Part shown: positions 1 through 7,943 of the stretch, in pieces
Layout: each line of letters starts with the position of its first letter
Numbering within the stretch: position 1 is the stretch's first letter
Source of the DNA: an uncultured Lentisphaeria bacterium
GTDB taxonomy: Bacteria; Verrucomicrobiota; Lentisphaeria; Victivallales; Victivallaceae
Assembly (NCBI GenBank): GCA_903821255.1
Contig: CAIJKT010000009.1
Coordinates: 1 to 23,745 of the forward strand
Direction of reading: 5' to 3'
DNA: 23,745 bases
Program-made: the position numbers and the translations under genes
Notes under the pieces: generated by a model
The model's database searches: none
What the model was told of the DNA's origin: nothing
What the model saw: only the letters and a program-made list of their open reading frames with translations

Positions 1-40
1 TCTTCAACTTCTACGCTATAGTTAAAATTGCATTCTATTT

Positions 41-96
41 TCACAAGAGTTCGTCCTTTTTAAGTTATTAAGCAATCTTAAAATGAACTCTTGTGA
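41..96. repeat. 12-bp perfect inverted repeat with 32-nt spacer
   Basis: The arm TCACAAGAGTTC (41-52) is exactly complementary to GAACTCTTGTGA (85-96). The right arm runs into six T residues on the plus strand (97-102). It lies beyond the last minus-strand gene and may be a transcription terminator. The T-tract suits plus-strand transcription better; the minus-strand side is followed by AAAATAG. The spacer is long for a simple intrinsic terminator, so a mobile-element end or protein site is also possible. Confidence 0.45.
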
Positions 97-163
97 TTTT
101 TTATCCAGCAGAATTACTTCTTAGGTCTCCATTTTGTGACGCGACTATTTAATTATCAGGTCG

Positions 164-385
164 CTATGACCTGTGGATAGTTTGCTGTTCTGTCAAAAAC
201 TCTTCACAAGAGGGGTTATTACGTGACAAGCGGCTGATAACCCATAAAAACGAACTCTTCGTCTTCATTAAATACCCGGCTATCGTGTTGCACCAGAGAC
301 ACTTTACGGGTGAAGTCCTCCTCTCGATGTCCAGAACTGGGATTGAGATGGTGTCGGTATTGCTGTTGTCTATATCCTCTTCCAT
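164..385 (-). CDS. 73-aa hypothetical protein with strong ribosome binding site
   Basis: I do not recognise this protein. The start is supported by a perfect AGGAGG on the minus strand (390-395) four bases before the ATG, better than most ribosome sites in this window. It begins 54 bases after the rhamnosidase stop, in the same direction, so it could be the last gene of that operon. The protein starts acidic (MEEDIDNSNTD), then has a CxxC pair (VKCLWCNT), a short hydrophobic stretch (SSFLWVI) and a polar tail. There is no signal peptide. The CxxC might bind metal or be chance. The stop codon lies inside a small hairpin (CAGGTC-GCTAT-GACCTG, 157-173). It may be a real small protein or an accidental ORF. 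Confidence 0.4.
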   Translation of the reverse strand: MEEDIDNSNTDTISIPVLDIERRTSPVKCLWCNTIAGYLMKTKSSFLWVISRLSRNNPSCEEFLTEQQTIHRS

Positions 386-439
386 AAAACCTCCTATGAC
401 TGCATCGTCGTCACGCGCTTTTCTTAATATATGAAAAAA

Positions 440-3400
440 CTATATTTGTTCCAACATAATAGCGAGAGTACCGCCAGCGAGCAAAATACCGTCCAAGGAA
501 ATGTCTGATGCAGATTCCACCGAGGAAAGCACATTATGTTTTTTCAGCCGCCAACCGGTAGGCAGAAACAGATTCCCAGAACATCCGTCCGGTACTCGCA
601 ACTCCAGGCGCATGGTCTCATTGCTGCGCTTCCAGGAAGAACTGACCAGACCATGCGGCGTCTCTATTTCCCCGCTGGCAAACTGCAAGCCTTCCGGAAA
701 CTGCGGTACAAAACGGATCTGCCGAAAACCTGGCTGCTCCGCAGTAGGGCGTATGCCTGCCAAGCATTTCATCATCCATGCCGATATGCTTGCCATCCAC
801 GGATGATCATGCGAGTTCATACCGCTACCGGTCTTAAGAGACCAATGTTCCCAGAGCGTGGTAGCCTGATGGTCACGCATGAAGCCATAACCGGGGCAGT
901 CGGTTGCCGAGATCACGGCCAGCGCCAGATCAGCTCGGTCTCCCTCGCAAAGCGTCTCAAGTAAATATTTGGTGCCCAGAACACCGGTACTCAAATGTCT
1001 CTGCCGTAATTCGATGTTCGCCACCAGTTTTGCGAAAACCGCAACGCGCAAATCTTCCGGAACCACTCCCAGATACAAGGCAAAAGCATTGGCAAACTGA
1101 CTACTGCAAGACTTGTCTTTGTTTTTCGGATTGTCATTCGAATCCAAGATCAGTTTGGTTTGGGAAAAATGTTGCGCATTCCCATATTGGCCGGTTGCCG
1201 GATTGAAAAAACTCTGTTGAAATACGCACATAGTTTCCCGTTCCAAATTTTCCCAGCGTTTAGCCTCGACAGGTTTCCCGAGAATCCGGGCTGTCCGTGC
1301 CGTAATCCGGGCGCTCAGCAGTAAAAATCCGGTATGCGTCAGCTGATGCGGTGTCTCCTCGGTCGCCAACCAGTCTCCGCCAAAAATTGAATTGTCAACT
1401 AAATGCGTCGGATACGACAAATCGAGAAATTCCATATAACGGTGCATGCTCTCCCAGTGCTGTTCCAATACCCGCCGATCTCCGCTATGGAGGTACACAT
1501 CCCATGGTATCAGAATAGTGGCGCAACCCCACGCTACATCCCCCCCCATCCGTGCCAGCGTATGCGGCGTGGTGTCGCCCACAGCCCCATCCTCCCGCTG
1601 GTCGTCACGCATGTCCTGAAACCATTTGACATAGGTGGATGCGGCATCAAAATTATATAACATCGCCTCACATACGATATGCGCATCCGCCATCCAGCCC
1701 TGCCGTTCATCACGCTGACAGCAGTCCGTCGGCACACTGTGCAGGTTGTTGAGCAGCGTCCACCGGCTTGCCTGTTGCGCCCAGTTGAGAACATCATTGG
1801 AGCATTCGAACTGTCCGATGGATGGAACATCGGTATGCACTACGCGTCCTTCAATCATATTGAGATCAGGATGCCCGTCATAGCCGGTCATTTCAATGAA
1901 ACGAAAACCGTGATAGGTGAAATGAGGCTCCCATACCTCTTCCGTTGTTCCGCCTTTGCAAATATAGCGGTCAGTTGCCCGGGCCGTGCGATTGTTTGCC
2001 GTATTGATCATACCGTCAACAACCTGTAAGCGACCTTCCTGCCGCGCCTTCGTCTGCTCTTCATCCGTCCAGCCCGAACCGTCATCAAAAATGCACTCCG
2101 CAAAACGAAGCTTTATCTGCTGTCCGGCATCACCCTTCACCCGCAAGCGCACCCAGCCGGCAATGTTCTGTCCCAAATCAAATACCCATACCCCTTTTTG
2201 TGGTTCGCTTACGGCCACAGGCATCAACGTTTCCGTTACGCGGATGGGTGCTTGCATCTGTGCGGAAAGAATGGGGCGATAGTCAGGTAAGATCAAAGCT
2301 TTTGACCTATCCGAATCATCAAATCTCGAATCAAATATCTCCGGCCGTTCAAGCCTGGCATCATAGGTCTCGCCATGATACACTTGACTTTCAATTACGG
2401 GACTTTTCAGTACCCGCCATTGGTCGTCACTGACAAGAACGGTTTGAGATCCGTCCGGGTGATCCATCTGCAGTTGCAGGATTACTGCCGGCTGCCAGCT
2501 CCAACCGCTGCCCAGCAGGATTGTCACGACATTGTCGCCTTGTTTCAGTATATCAGTCACATCCCACACTGAATAGAGGACGCGCTTGTCAAATGAAGTC
2601 CATGCCGAATCCAGAACTGCGTCACCAATCTTATTCTGGTTAATCCGCAACTCATGCCAGCCCCGGCTCCCGATATACGCCCGGGCCCGGACGATTGGTT
2701 TTTCTATCTTCAAAATGCGCCGCAGGAGATTTCCATCACCTTGATTGTGTCGCGGCTCATCTACATGAATGATCCCATCGGTCAGGCAATCTGCATGCCA
2801 GTCGTAGGTTCCGGCTTGAACGCTGGATACCAACTGATTGGACACGGACACTGACTTGCCGAGTGCCAGATTTATGTCGCCCTTGAAAATCTGAAACTCG
2901 TCCATGGCCAGTAAGCTTGCACCTTTCCCTGCAGTGAACGGCTTGATAACCGTCAATCGCACGAAACGTCCCTGGTGCGAAATTAATTGATTCAATTCCA
3001 CCGGGTTGAGCCCCGGATTGGCGATGTCCTTGGCGGTCGCATATACCAGTCGCGCATCCGAACAATCCATTTGATATGAAGTTTCGATACGGAATGACAC
3101 AGGGAATCCGAATCCGGCACCTGCAGTCTCCCCTTGTTCCCGGTAAAAACATGGAAACAGGACAATCCGATCAAACGATTCAACCTGTCCGAGATCAATC
3201 TGCACCCAGAAGTCACCGGCTTGGTTTTCCTGCAAGACCGCGCTGTGATATCCGCGCCCCCCGGTTCCACAATATTTCGGCGCGATAAATACGCACTGCC
3301 AGTCGGAAGCTGACAGCAGTCCCATCTCGAACCAGGCAATTTCACTGAAACTGAGTTCGCCCTGATCATTCCAGGTCTGTACCTGCCAGAAAACCCGCTG

Positions 3401-3664
3401 TCCGGATTTGAGTGGTTTTCCGGCATAAGGAATGAAGCGCGAATTCTGGCTCTCCACTCGCCCGCTATCCCATATATCGGGCTGTTGCCGACACAGCAGT
3501 TCCGCGTTACTTGCCGCAAGAATGCGGTACGCGTGCTGTATCCCTGTTCCGTCATGCGACCACGAAAAGCGTGGTACGACATCAATGCCCAGCGGATTGA
3601 CGGCATACTCGGTTTTAAGGCGAGTTATTTCGTGTAAGGTGTTTTCCCCTGATGTGTTTTTCAT
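440..3664 (-). CDS. GH78 alpha-L-rhamnosidase with inserted discoidin-like domain
   Basis: Predicted to hydrolyse terminal alpha-L-rhamnose from oligosaccharides by the inverting GH78 mechanism. The 1074-aa protein has no signal peptide, so it probably works in the cytoplasm. Residues 10-120 form the N-terminal fibronectin-like region and about 320-420 the Bac_rhamnosid_N sandwich. An alpha/alpha barrel and a C-terminal beta domain follow. The acidic motif characteristic of the family is at 647-660 (DCCQRDERQGW..D: D647, E653, D660), and the distal glutamate is in TTLWEHW (E939). These match the substrate-binding and catalytic acids known from characterised GH78 enzymes. Residues ~150-300 look like F5/8 type C (discoidin) sequence inserted between the two N-terminal domains, which explains the large size. 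The usual Pro of DCPQRDER is Cys here. The gene starts four bases after the membrane-protein gene ends, so the two are probably translated together. Confidence 0.93.
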   Translation of the reverse strand: MKNTSGENTLHEITRLKTEYAVNPLGIDVVPRFSWSHDGTGIQHAYRILAASNAELLCRQQPDIWDSGRVESQNSRFIPYAGKPLKSGQRVFWQVQTWNDQGELSFSEIAWFEMGLLSASDWQCVFIAPKYCGTGGRGYHSAVLQENQAGDFWVQIDLGQVESFDRIVLFPCFYREQGETAGAGFGFPVSFRIETSYQMDCSDARLVYATAKDIANPGLNPVELNQLISHQGRFVRLTVIKPFTAGKGASLLAMDEFQIFKGDINLALGKSVSVSNQLVSSVQAGTYDWHADCLTDGIIHVDEPRHNQGDGNLLRRILKIEKPIVRARAYIGSRGWHELRINQNKIGDAVLDSAWTSFDKRVLYSVWDVTDILKQGDNVVTILLGSGWSWQPAVILQLQMDHPDGSQTVLVSDDQWRVLKSPVIESQVYHGETYDARLERPEIFDSRFDDSDRSKALILPDYRPILSAQMQAPIRVTETLMPVAVSEPQKGVWVFDLGQNIAGWVRLRVKGDAGQQIKLRFAECIFDDGSGWTDEEQTKARQEGRLQVVDGMINTANNRTARATDRYICKGGTTEEVWEPHFTYHGFRFIEMTGYDGHPDLNMIEGRVVHTDVPSIGQFECSNDVLNWAQQASRWTLLNNLHSVPTDCCQRDERQGWMADAHIVCEAMLYNFDAASTYVKWFQDMRDDQREDGAVGDTTPHTLARMGGDVAWGCATILIPWDVYLHSGDRRVLEQHWESMHRYMEFLDLSYPTHLVDNSIFGGDWLATEETPHQLTHTGFLLLSARITARTARILGKPVEAKRWENLERETMCVFQQSFFNPATGQYGNAQHFSQTKLILDSNDNPKNKDKSCSSQFANAFALYLGVVPEDLRVAVFAKLVANIELRQRHLSTGVLGTKYLLETLCEGDRADLALAVISATDCPGYGFMRDHQATTLWEHWSLKTGSGMNSHDHPWMASISAWMMKCLAGIRPTAEQPGFRQIRFVPQFPEGLQFASGEIETPHGLVSSSWKRSNETMRLELRVPDGCSGNLFLPTGWRLKKHNVLSSVESASDISLDGILLAGGTLAIMLEQI
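3452..3664 (-). repeat. 5' end of GH78 gene, duplicated copy A
   Basis: This first part of the rhamnosidase gene recurs at 7355-7552. The encoded proteins share 49 of 61 aligned residues (GH78 residues 11-71). The copies differ by 15 bases near the start codon, and similarity stops abruptly after WDSGRVE. Confidence 0.85.
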
Positions 3665-3668
3665 AGGT

Positions 3669-4052
3669 TTATTTACTCAAAAAATCTGCCTTTTGTTTTA
3701 TTCCAGTAATTTCTAAATCTCTTCCTGTTGACTGCCCCATTGCCAACAGCACCATCCCCATCACGATTGCAAACACCCCGATCCATTGAGTCAAGGAAAC
3801 TTGCGCTCTGAACACAAGCGCAAGAGCAAACTGGGAGAGTAGAAATGCACCGCCGCCGCAAATACCGAGAGCTATATTCGAATTCATAGATTTATAGACC
3901 ATCATCAGAAGCCAAATACTGGAAAAACCGAATAGATTACCAATCAGGAATCCCCATATCCAGCGAGAATCAGCGGAGCTTCCCCATTTGAAGAAAAGCT
4001 GCGCCACTATCTGCATTGTCCAGAAAACACCGATTAAAATAATATTAGTCAT
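3669..4052 (-). CDS. Four-helix DMT/SMR-like small membrane protein
   Basis: The 127-aa protein has four predicted membrane segments (about residues 4-22, 33-51, 60-80 and 87-106) and a short charged cytoplasmic tail. That is the size and layout of small multidrug resistance (SMR) and ArnE/ArnF-like members of the drug/metabolite transporter superfamily. The EmrE-type proton-coupling glutamate in helix 1 is absent: residue 14 is Gln, in VFWTMQIVAQLFFKWG. It is therefore unlikely to be a classical drug/proton antiporter. Lying four bases before the GH78 gene, it may handle a sugar or lipid-linked sugar, but this is inference. An AAGGAG sits 13 bases before the ATG, which is a long spacing. A 24-codon ORF overlaps the start codon by ATGA. 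Such proteins usually act as dimers, and no partner gene is visible. Confidence 0.8.
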   Translation of the reverse strand: MTNIILIGVFWTMQIVAQLFFKWGSSADSRWIWGFLIGNLFGFSSIWLLMMVYKSMNSNIALGICGGGAFLLSQFALALVFRAQVSLTQWIGVFAIVMGMVLLAMGQSTGRDLEITGIKQKADFLSK

Positions 4053-4123
4053 GCGTATTGTTTTTCTCCTTTACCGCTGCTTTCAAACCCGAAAAGCACT
4101 CCATTTATTTTATAGTTGTTCAT
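4049..4123 (-). CDS. Possible 24-aa leader peptide overlapping the membrane-protein start
   Basis: A 24-codon ORF (MNNYKINGVLF... ending KQYA) stops at a TGA that shares ATGA with the start of the membrane-protein gene. It has no Shine-Dalgarno, but its ATG lies seven bases after a perfect TATAAT, so a transcript could begin at or near the A of the ATG and be leaderless. The AAGGAG of the downstream gene lies inside this ORF. This is consistent with translational coupling, but so short an ORF may be chance. Confidence 0.28.
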   Translation of the reverse strand: MNNYKINGVLFGFESSGKGEKQYA

Positions 4124-4130
4124 GGTTTTT

Positions 4131-4136
4131 ATTATA
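4131..4136 (-). promoter_or_regulatory. Candidate -10 box upstream of membrane protein and GH78 genes
   Basis: The minus strand reads a perfect TATAAT here, within the 125-base gap after the alpha-galactosidase gene. No good -35 hexamer lies 16-18 bases upstream; that region is AT-rich with a TTTTAAAA palindrome. If used, it would give the membrane-protein/GH78 pair its own promoter. Confidence 0.35.
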
Positions 4137-4177
4137 ACATTTACCTTATTTTAAAATTCGACATTTACGCTCCGAAT

Positions 4178-6661
4178 TTATTCAGTTTTACTGCACGTCC
4201 GCAAGAAAAATAATCGGCTACCGCGTCGAGTCTCAATCTCTATCGAGAGACCTTTTTCCATGAGTTCCCGCCCGGTAACCGTGGTGACAGCCTTGCTGTC
4301 AGCATCTTCCAACTCGTATGACACCTTTGATTCGAGGCCATGCAAATTAAAGCAGACTTTTTGTATCGGGCTGTCTTGTTTTCTAAACGCCAGGATGATA
4401 CCGGAGTTAAGGTCTGGCCGATAGAACTGATATGCCGTCCAATATTTCATTGAATCAGTCTGGTCGAACAGCGGATAGAAATCTCCGGTGAAACACACTT
4501 TTGCCCTGTGATATTCCGCCAAGCGCTCGCGTAACCACTGATATGGATAATCCGGTTTGATCGGAAAGTGTTCGTAGGTAAACAGGTGGACGGCCACTCC
4601 GGCGGCCATTGTGCTGCGGAAATGATAGGTGTCGCCAGGGTGCTCCTGAGTGCCGAAGCCAAACTGCGGCAACCAGTAGGAAAGTCCGTGCACCTGCTGC
4701 TGATTTCGCTCGGTGATATAGTCTGGGAAGCACTGCATATCACTGGCCCAGAGTGGAATGCTGTAACGCATCATCTCGAAGTCGAGACGGCGGCCGCCGC
4801 TGGCGCAGTTGTCAATCAGCAGGTTGGGGAAGCGCTGGCGCAGTTCGCCAAGGAAGGCGTAGAGACCTTCGACATATCGGATTTCGCTGATGCCGATGCG
4901 ATCCGGTGTGTCATTGGCCTGCCAGAACGACAGTGGCCCGATATTGAAATCCTGGCGGTAGCAATCGAGTCCCTGTTCGGCAATCAATCCGGAGATAAGT
5001 TCAGTACACCATTTCCTCGCTTCTGGATTGCCCAGATTGAGCAGCACGTTTTTGCCGGACTCCTTTGCACCGAAAAACCATTCAGGGTGTTCGAGAGTAA
5101 TCGGCGTGCCGTGAATCGCGCGTTCCGGTTCGACCCATAAAAGAAATTTCTTCCCGACCGCATGCGTGGCGTCGCTGATTTCCTTGAATCCGTGCGGATA
5201 TGTTTCGTGATTGACACTCCAGTCGCCTGCCTGACTAGCCCATTGAGGAGCGAATTCGTCCTTGTTCGGACCTGCTTTGCCATACCAGCCGGCATCGATC
5301 CAGTAGTAATCGAGAGGAATATGTTCCGCATCGAGGTTTTTAATACGTGCAAGATGGCTGGAGGCGATCATTCCGCCCCAAGTCAGGTTGCAGGCAGGAG
5401 CCTGGAGGGTTTTGCCGTGCTCATCGCGTGGCGACAAATTTTCCTGGATGAAATTCCGCAGCAGGTTGTGCCCGCGAATCGCATCGGCGCCTTGCCAGTA
5501 AATCATAAGAATCGATGGCTGTCGGATAGTTTCACCGGGCTCCAGAATGGTGTGGATGTTTTCCATCCCGGCCTGGAAACGGACTCTGTCGAGTCCTGAA
5601 CTGACCTCGGAATGCCACTGACCAGTCCACCCTATTCCGAACATCAAGCCTGTGTTTTCGCCTTGAAAATTGAAAAACGGCATCCAGTCAACTGAGGATC
5701 TTCCGCCGACTCCCCCCATAATGATCGGGGTTTCAAAATTATCCTGTACCATCATGAAATTGTCACGGAAAGATTCTCCCTTAATTTTCCCTCCTGTTGA
5801 GTAGTCGAACGCACCGCGGGCGCGGTAGAGTTCCTTTCTGCCAGAACAAGGCCAGTTGACGTCAAGCGTTTTAACCTGTTCCAGAACCGGGGTCGCGGTC
5901 TTTCCGGTATTGGTGAAATAGACATTCCAGAGGCAAGCCGGGAAATTGAGATATTCCTGCAATTCGACGGTACATTTCAGACCGGTATCCTGATCATGGC
6001 AGATGAACAGATGAGTGATATAATCCTGTCCTGCGGACTGGGTATGCTTGATGCCCCATTTACGTAGCCACTGTTCCGAATCCATGCCGTTAAATTTGAA
6101 CGACAGCGGCAGGGAATTGTCAATAGAAGCCATTCCAGGTGTGCCGATCCTGAGAGTTTCGCCGTCAGCAGTGGTTGCTTCCGCTTCCGCCCAGTCGGCA
6201 TGCGCGAGAGAAATAGTGTCCTTGGCTTTTACCTTGAGGGTGAACTCCGTGACGTTGTCCATATCAACGTTCAGTGTCTCCGCTTGGGAATTGACATTAA
6301 GGTATTGGCTCTGGCTGATGCATCGACCATGTGCCCAGACGGAAAACATCATTTCCGCACGGCCGTTGATGCTGTCCTTATTATGATCGACACCTACCTT
6401 GACGCGGAAGGTTTTGACCGGCTTGGTACAGCGCAGCACAATCTCGCTGTCGGCATGGGTTCCCAACCCCCAGCCGTACGTTTTTCCGGCCAGACACAGC
6501 GGCTCGTTAATGATCGAATGCCCCATCCCCAGGCTACCCCAACCTTGTTTCAGGGCGACGACCCCAATTTGAGTTTTGGCCGTGCCGCCGAGTCCAAGGC
6601 TCGCAATCCATTTGCCGAGCCCTTGCCGTTCTTCCGCTTTAACAGTAAATCCGCTGTTCAT
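4178..6661 (-). CDS. GH36-type alpha-galactosidase with N-terminal NPCBM domain
   Basis: Predicted retaining clan GH-D enzyme removing terminal alpha-linked galactose (or a related sugar). No signal peptide is seen. Numbered from the upstream ATG at 6667, residues ~30-165 form an NPCBM carbohydrate-binding domain (GWGSLGMG...YGWGLGTHADS). Next come a beta-sandwich (~185-400) and a TIM barrel (~415-720). The barrel holds LDYYWIDAGW, then CYRQDFN with candidate nucleophile D573, then IDNCASGGRR...LWASDM with candidate acid/base D643. These correspond to the GH36 KWDMN and SGGGRFD...SD motifs. A beta domain ends the protein. The ATG at 6661 is preferred: AAGGA at 6669-6673 lies seven bases from it but only one base from the ATG at 6667. 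This gives 827 aa. It is separated from the chimeric ORF upstream by about 140 bases and from the membrane-protein gene downstream by 125. Substrate specificity cannot be read from sequence; related GH36 members also include alpha-N-acetylgalactosaminidases. Confidence 0.88.
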   Translation of the reverse strand: MNSGFTVKAEERQGLGKWIASLGLGGTAKTQIGVVALKQGWGSLGMGHSIINEPLCLAGKTYGWGLGTHADSEIVLRCTKPVKTFRVKVGVDHNKDSINGRAEMMFSVWAHGRCISQSQYLNVNSQAETLNVDMDNVTEFTLKVKAKDTISLAHADWAEAEATTADGETLRIGTPGMASIDNSLPLSFKFNGMDSEQWLRKWGIKHTQSAGQDYITHLFICHDQDTGLKCTVELQEYLNFPACLWNVYFTNTGKTATPVLEQVKTLDVNWPCSGRKELYRARGAFDYSTGGKIKGESFRDNFMMVQDNFETPIIMGGVGGRSSVDWMPFFNFQGENTGLMFGIGWTGQWHSEVSSGLDRVRFQAGMENIHTILEPGETIRQPSILMIYWQGADAIRGHNLLRNFIQENLSPRDEHGKTLQAPACNLTWGGMIASSHLARIKNLDAEHIPLDYYWIDAGWYGKAGPNKDEFAPQWASQAGDWSVNHETYPHGFKEISDATHAVGKKFLLWVEPERAIHGTPITLEHPEWFFGAKESGKNVLLNLGNPEARKWCTELISGLIAEQGLDCYRQDFNIGPLSFWQANDTPDRIGISEIRYVEGLYAFLGELRQRFPNLLIDNCASGGRRLDFEMMRYSIPLWASDMQCFPDYITERNQQQVHGLSYWLPQFGFGTQEHPGDTYHFRSTMAAGVAVHLFTYEHFPIKPDYPYQWLRERLAEYHRAKVCFTGDFYPLFDQTDSMKYWTAYQFYRPDLNSGIILAFRKQDSPIQKVCFNLHGLESKVSYELEDADSKAVTTVTGRELMEKGLSIEIETRRGSRLFFLRTCSKTE

Positions 6662-6805
6662 TGTCATATCCTTATTTTTAATTTCCGGGAATAATTCAGA
6701 GTTGAATACTAAGACACACTAAAGTTGTGAACACCAACAACAGATATTTCCGAGACAGGCTTTTTCTTGTGTTTTGCAATCAGCTCTCCTGTTTACGGCA
6801 TCGGG

Positions 6806-7552
6806 TCAGTCGTTTATTGGTCCGAGCGTCCTGAACTGCGAGGTGCCGGGTGCGAGCTTTATTGTCTCCGTAAATTTGAGACCCGCAACAAGGGGCAAAC
6901 TTTTGACATTCGTCGTGATTTCTGTATCGGTCGGATTATGGATCTCCAGTAGCCAGCTCTTCCAGTCTTTGCTCAACGCGACATTCAGGACGAGCTCCGG
7001 GTTATCGGCAACTACCGGGTGACCAATAAAGATAAGTTTGCCTTCGTCTGCGGCAGTCATGACGCAATAGGCGCTCTTCTCCTCCACTGGAAGGATACGT
7101 GTCTTGGTTTTGGCATCCTGCTGCTGGAAAAAGACAGTCCAGCGATCATTCATCCCCAGTAGCGCACAACCGAGGTTGCCGGACAGCTTGTCCAGACCCT
7201 TGGCCGTCCCCAGGAAGCAGCCGTCGGCGCTGGGCTCGAGTTCCAAGCGATACTCCTGGCCGACAACTTTTCCTTGTCTAACCTCCACCTGATAACCTGG
7301 GGCACCAGTAACGCCGTAATCCGCACGAATCGTCTCCGCAAGTAACGCGGGATTCTCCACTCGTCCGCTGTCCCATGCGTCGGGATGCTCCCGATGCAGT
7401 AGTTCCTCGTCACTTGCCGCAAGAATGGGATACGCGCTCTGTTCCCCTGTTCCATCATGCGACCACGAAAAGCGTGGAATAACATCTATACCCAGCGGGT
7501 TGACGGCATATTCGGTTTTTAGATGAGTGATTCCATGCATGTTATTTTTCAT
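6806..7552 (-). CDS. Chimeric ORF: GH78 N-terminal fragment fused to another protein's C-terminus
   Basis: The first 66 of 248 residues copy the N-terminus of the GH78 rhamnosidase in this window (shared LKTEYAVNPLGID, PRFSWSHDGTG, WDSGRVE). Similarity ends sharply at residue 66. The rest is unrelated to rhamnosidase. It begins NPALLAETIRADYGVTG, as if inside a domain, and ends with an Ig-like beta segment (NPELVLNVALS...EIHNPTDTEITTNVKS) of a kind found at the ends of large Lentisphaerae glycan-active proteins; that family link is from memory. No complete catalytic domain remains, so rhamnosidase activity is very unlikely. The frame is open across the junction. No convincing ribosome site precedes the ATG. 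The most likely explanation is a deletion or recombination that fused two gene fragments. A functional short protein cannot be excluded. Confidence 0.75.
   Translation of the reverse strand: MKNNMHGITHLKTEYAVNPLGIDVIPRFSWSHDGTGEQSAYPILAASDEELLHREHPDAWDSGRVENPALLAETIRADYGVTGAPGYQVEVRQGKVVGQEYRLELEPSADGCFLGTAKGLDKLSGNLGCALLGMNDRWTVFFQQQDAKTKTRILPVEEKSAYCVMTAADEGKLIFIGHPVVADNPELVLNVALSKDWKSWLLEIHNPTDTEITTNVKSLPLVAGLKFTETIKLAPGTSQFRTLGPIND
7355..7552 (-). repeat. 5' end of GH78 gene, duplicated copy B
   Basis: This is the partner of 3452-3664, about 80% identical at the protein level. It supplies the start codon and first 66 codons of the chimeric ORF. Intergenic sequence upstream of the ATG is not shared with copy A. 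Confidence 0.85.
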
Positions 7553-7943
7553 CGGTAAATGATTCTTTCTTTTCCTTAGTGTTCTCTTCTATAGATTAAA
7601 TTAGGCGTCCGGAGCGCCGCAACTTTAAGTAGTTTGCGATCTCCGAGCGCAAGAAACAAATTCGCCTTTTGCGCCAAGGATGTCGCAAGCTACTCGCAAC
7701 TTTGAAATTCCTATACGTTAAATTACGCGGCAAAAGACCCCGCAACTTTAAGTAACACAGGCTTCAGCCTGTAGTTAAATTACTCTGGAAATACAAGGAA
7801 AATTGCAGGCTGCCCCAGTCATTCGACGGGGTAAAAAAGCCCGCATTACTATATTCAACCTTGAAATTTCTTAACGTGGACTTAACCGGCTTCGGTCGGA
7901 ACTCTTTAATGTGATACAGGCGTCTCGCCTGTTCTTAATTCTT
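7553..7943. repeat. Gene-free gap with conserved short repeats enclosing palindromes
   Basis: No gene is seen in these 391 bases. Two 15-mers CCGCAACTTTAAGTA (7617-7631 and 7740-7754) alternate with three copies of TTAAATTA (7596-7603, 7718-7725, 7775-7782). Between them lie hairpins: GGCGTCCGGAGCGCC (7604-7618) and ACAGGCTTCAGCCTGT (7757-7772). A nested pair has outer arms near 7629 and 7683-7693 and inner arms GCGCAA/TTGCGC. A further hairpin, ACAGGCGTCTCGCCTGT (7916-7932), follows the upstream gene's stop but has no T-tract. The pattern resembles REP-like or miniature palindromic elements inserted among one another. Confidence 0.6.

Noticed and set aside
2992..3606. 204-codon minus-strand ORF in another frame of the GH78 gene
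   Set aside because: It overlaps the conserved N-terminal GH78 sequence in the correct frame; its own translation is rich in Arg and Ser and has no motif.
4568..5140. 190-codon plus-strand ORF opposite the GH36 gene
   Set aside because: It is antisense to the catalytic barrel, which has clear motifs; the plus-strand protein is low-information and has no ribosome site of note.
7596..7782. Possible CRISPR array
   Set aside because: Repeats are 8 and 15 bases, irregularly spaced, with palindromic rather than unique spacers, and no cas genes are present.
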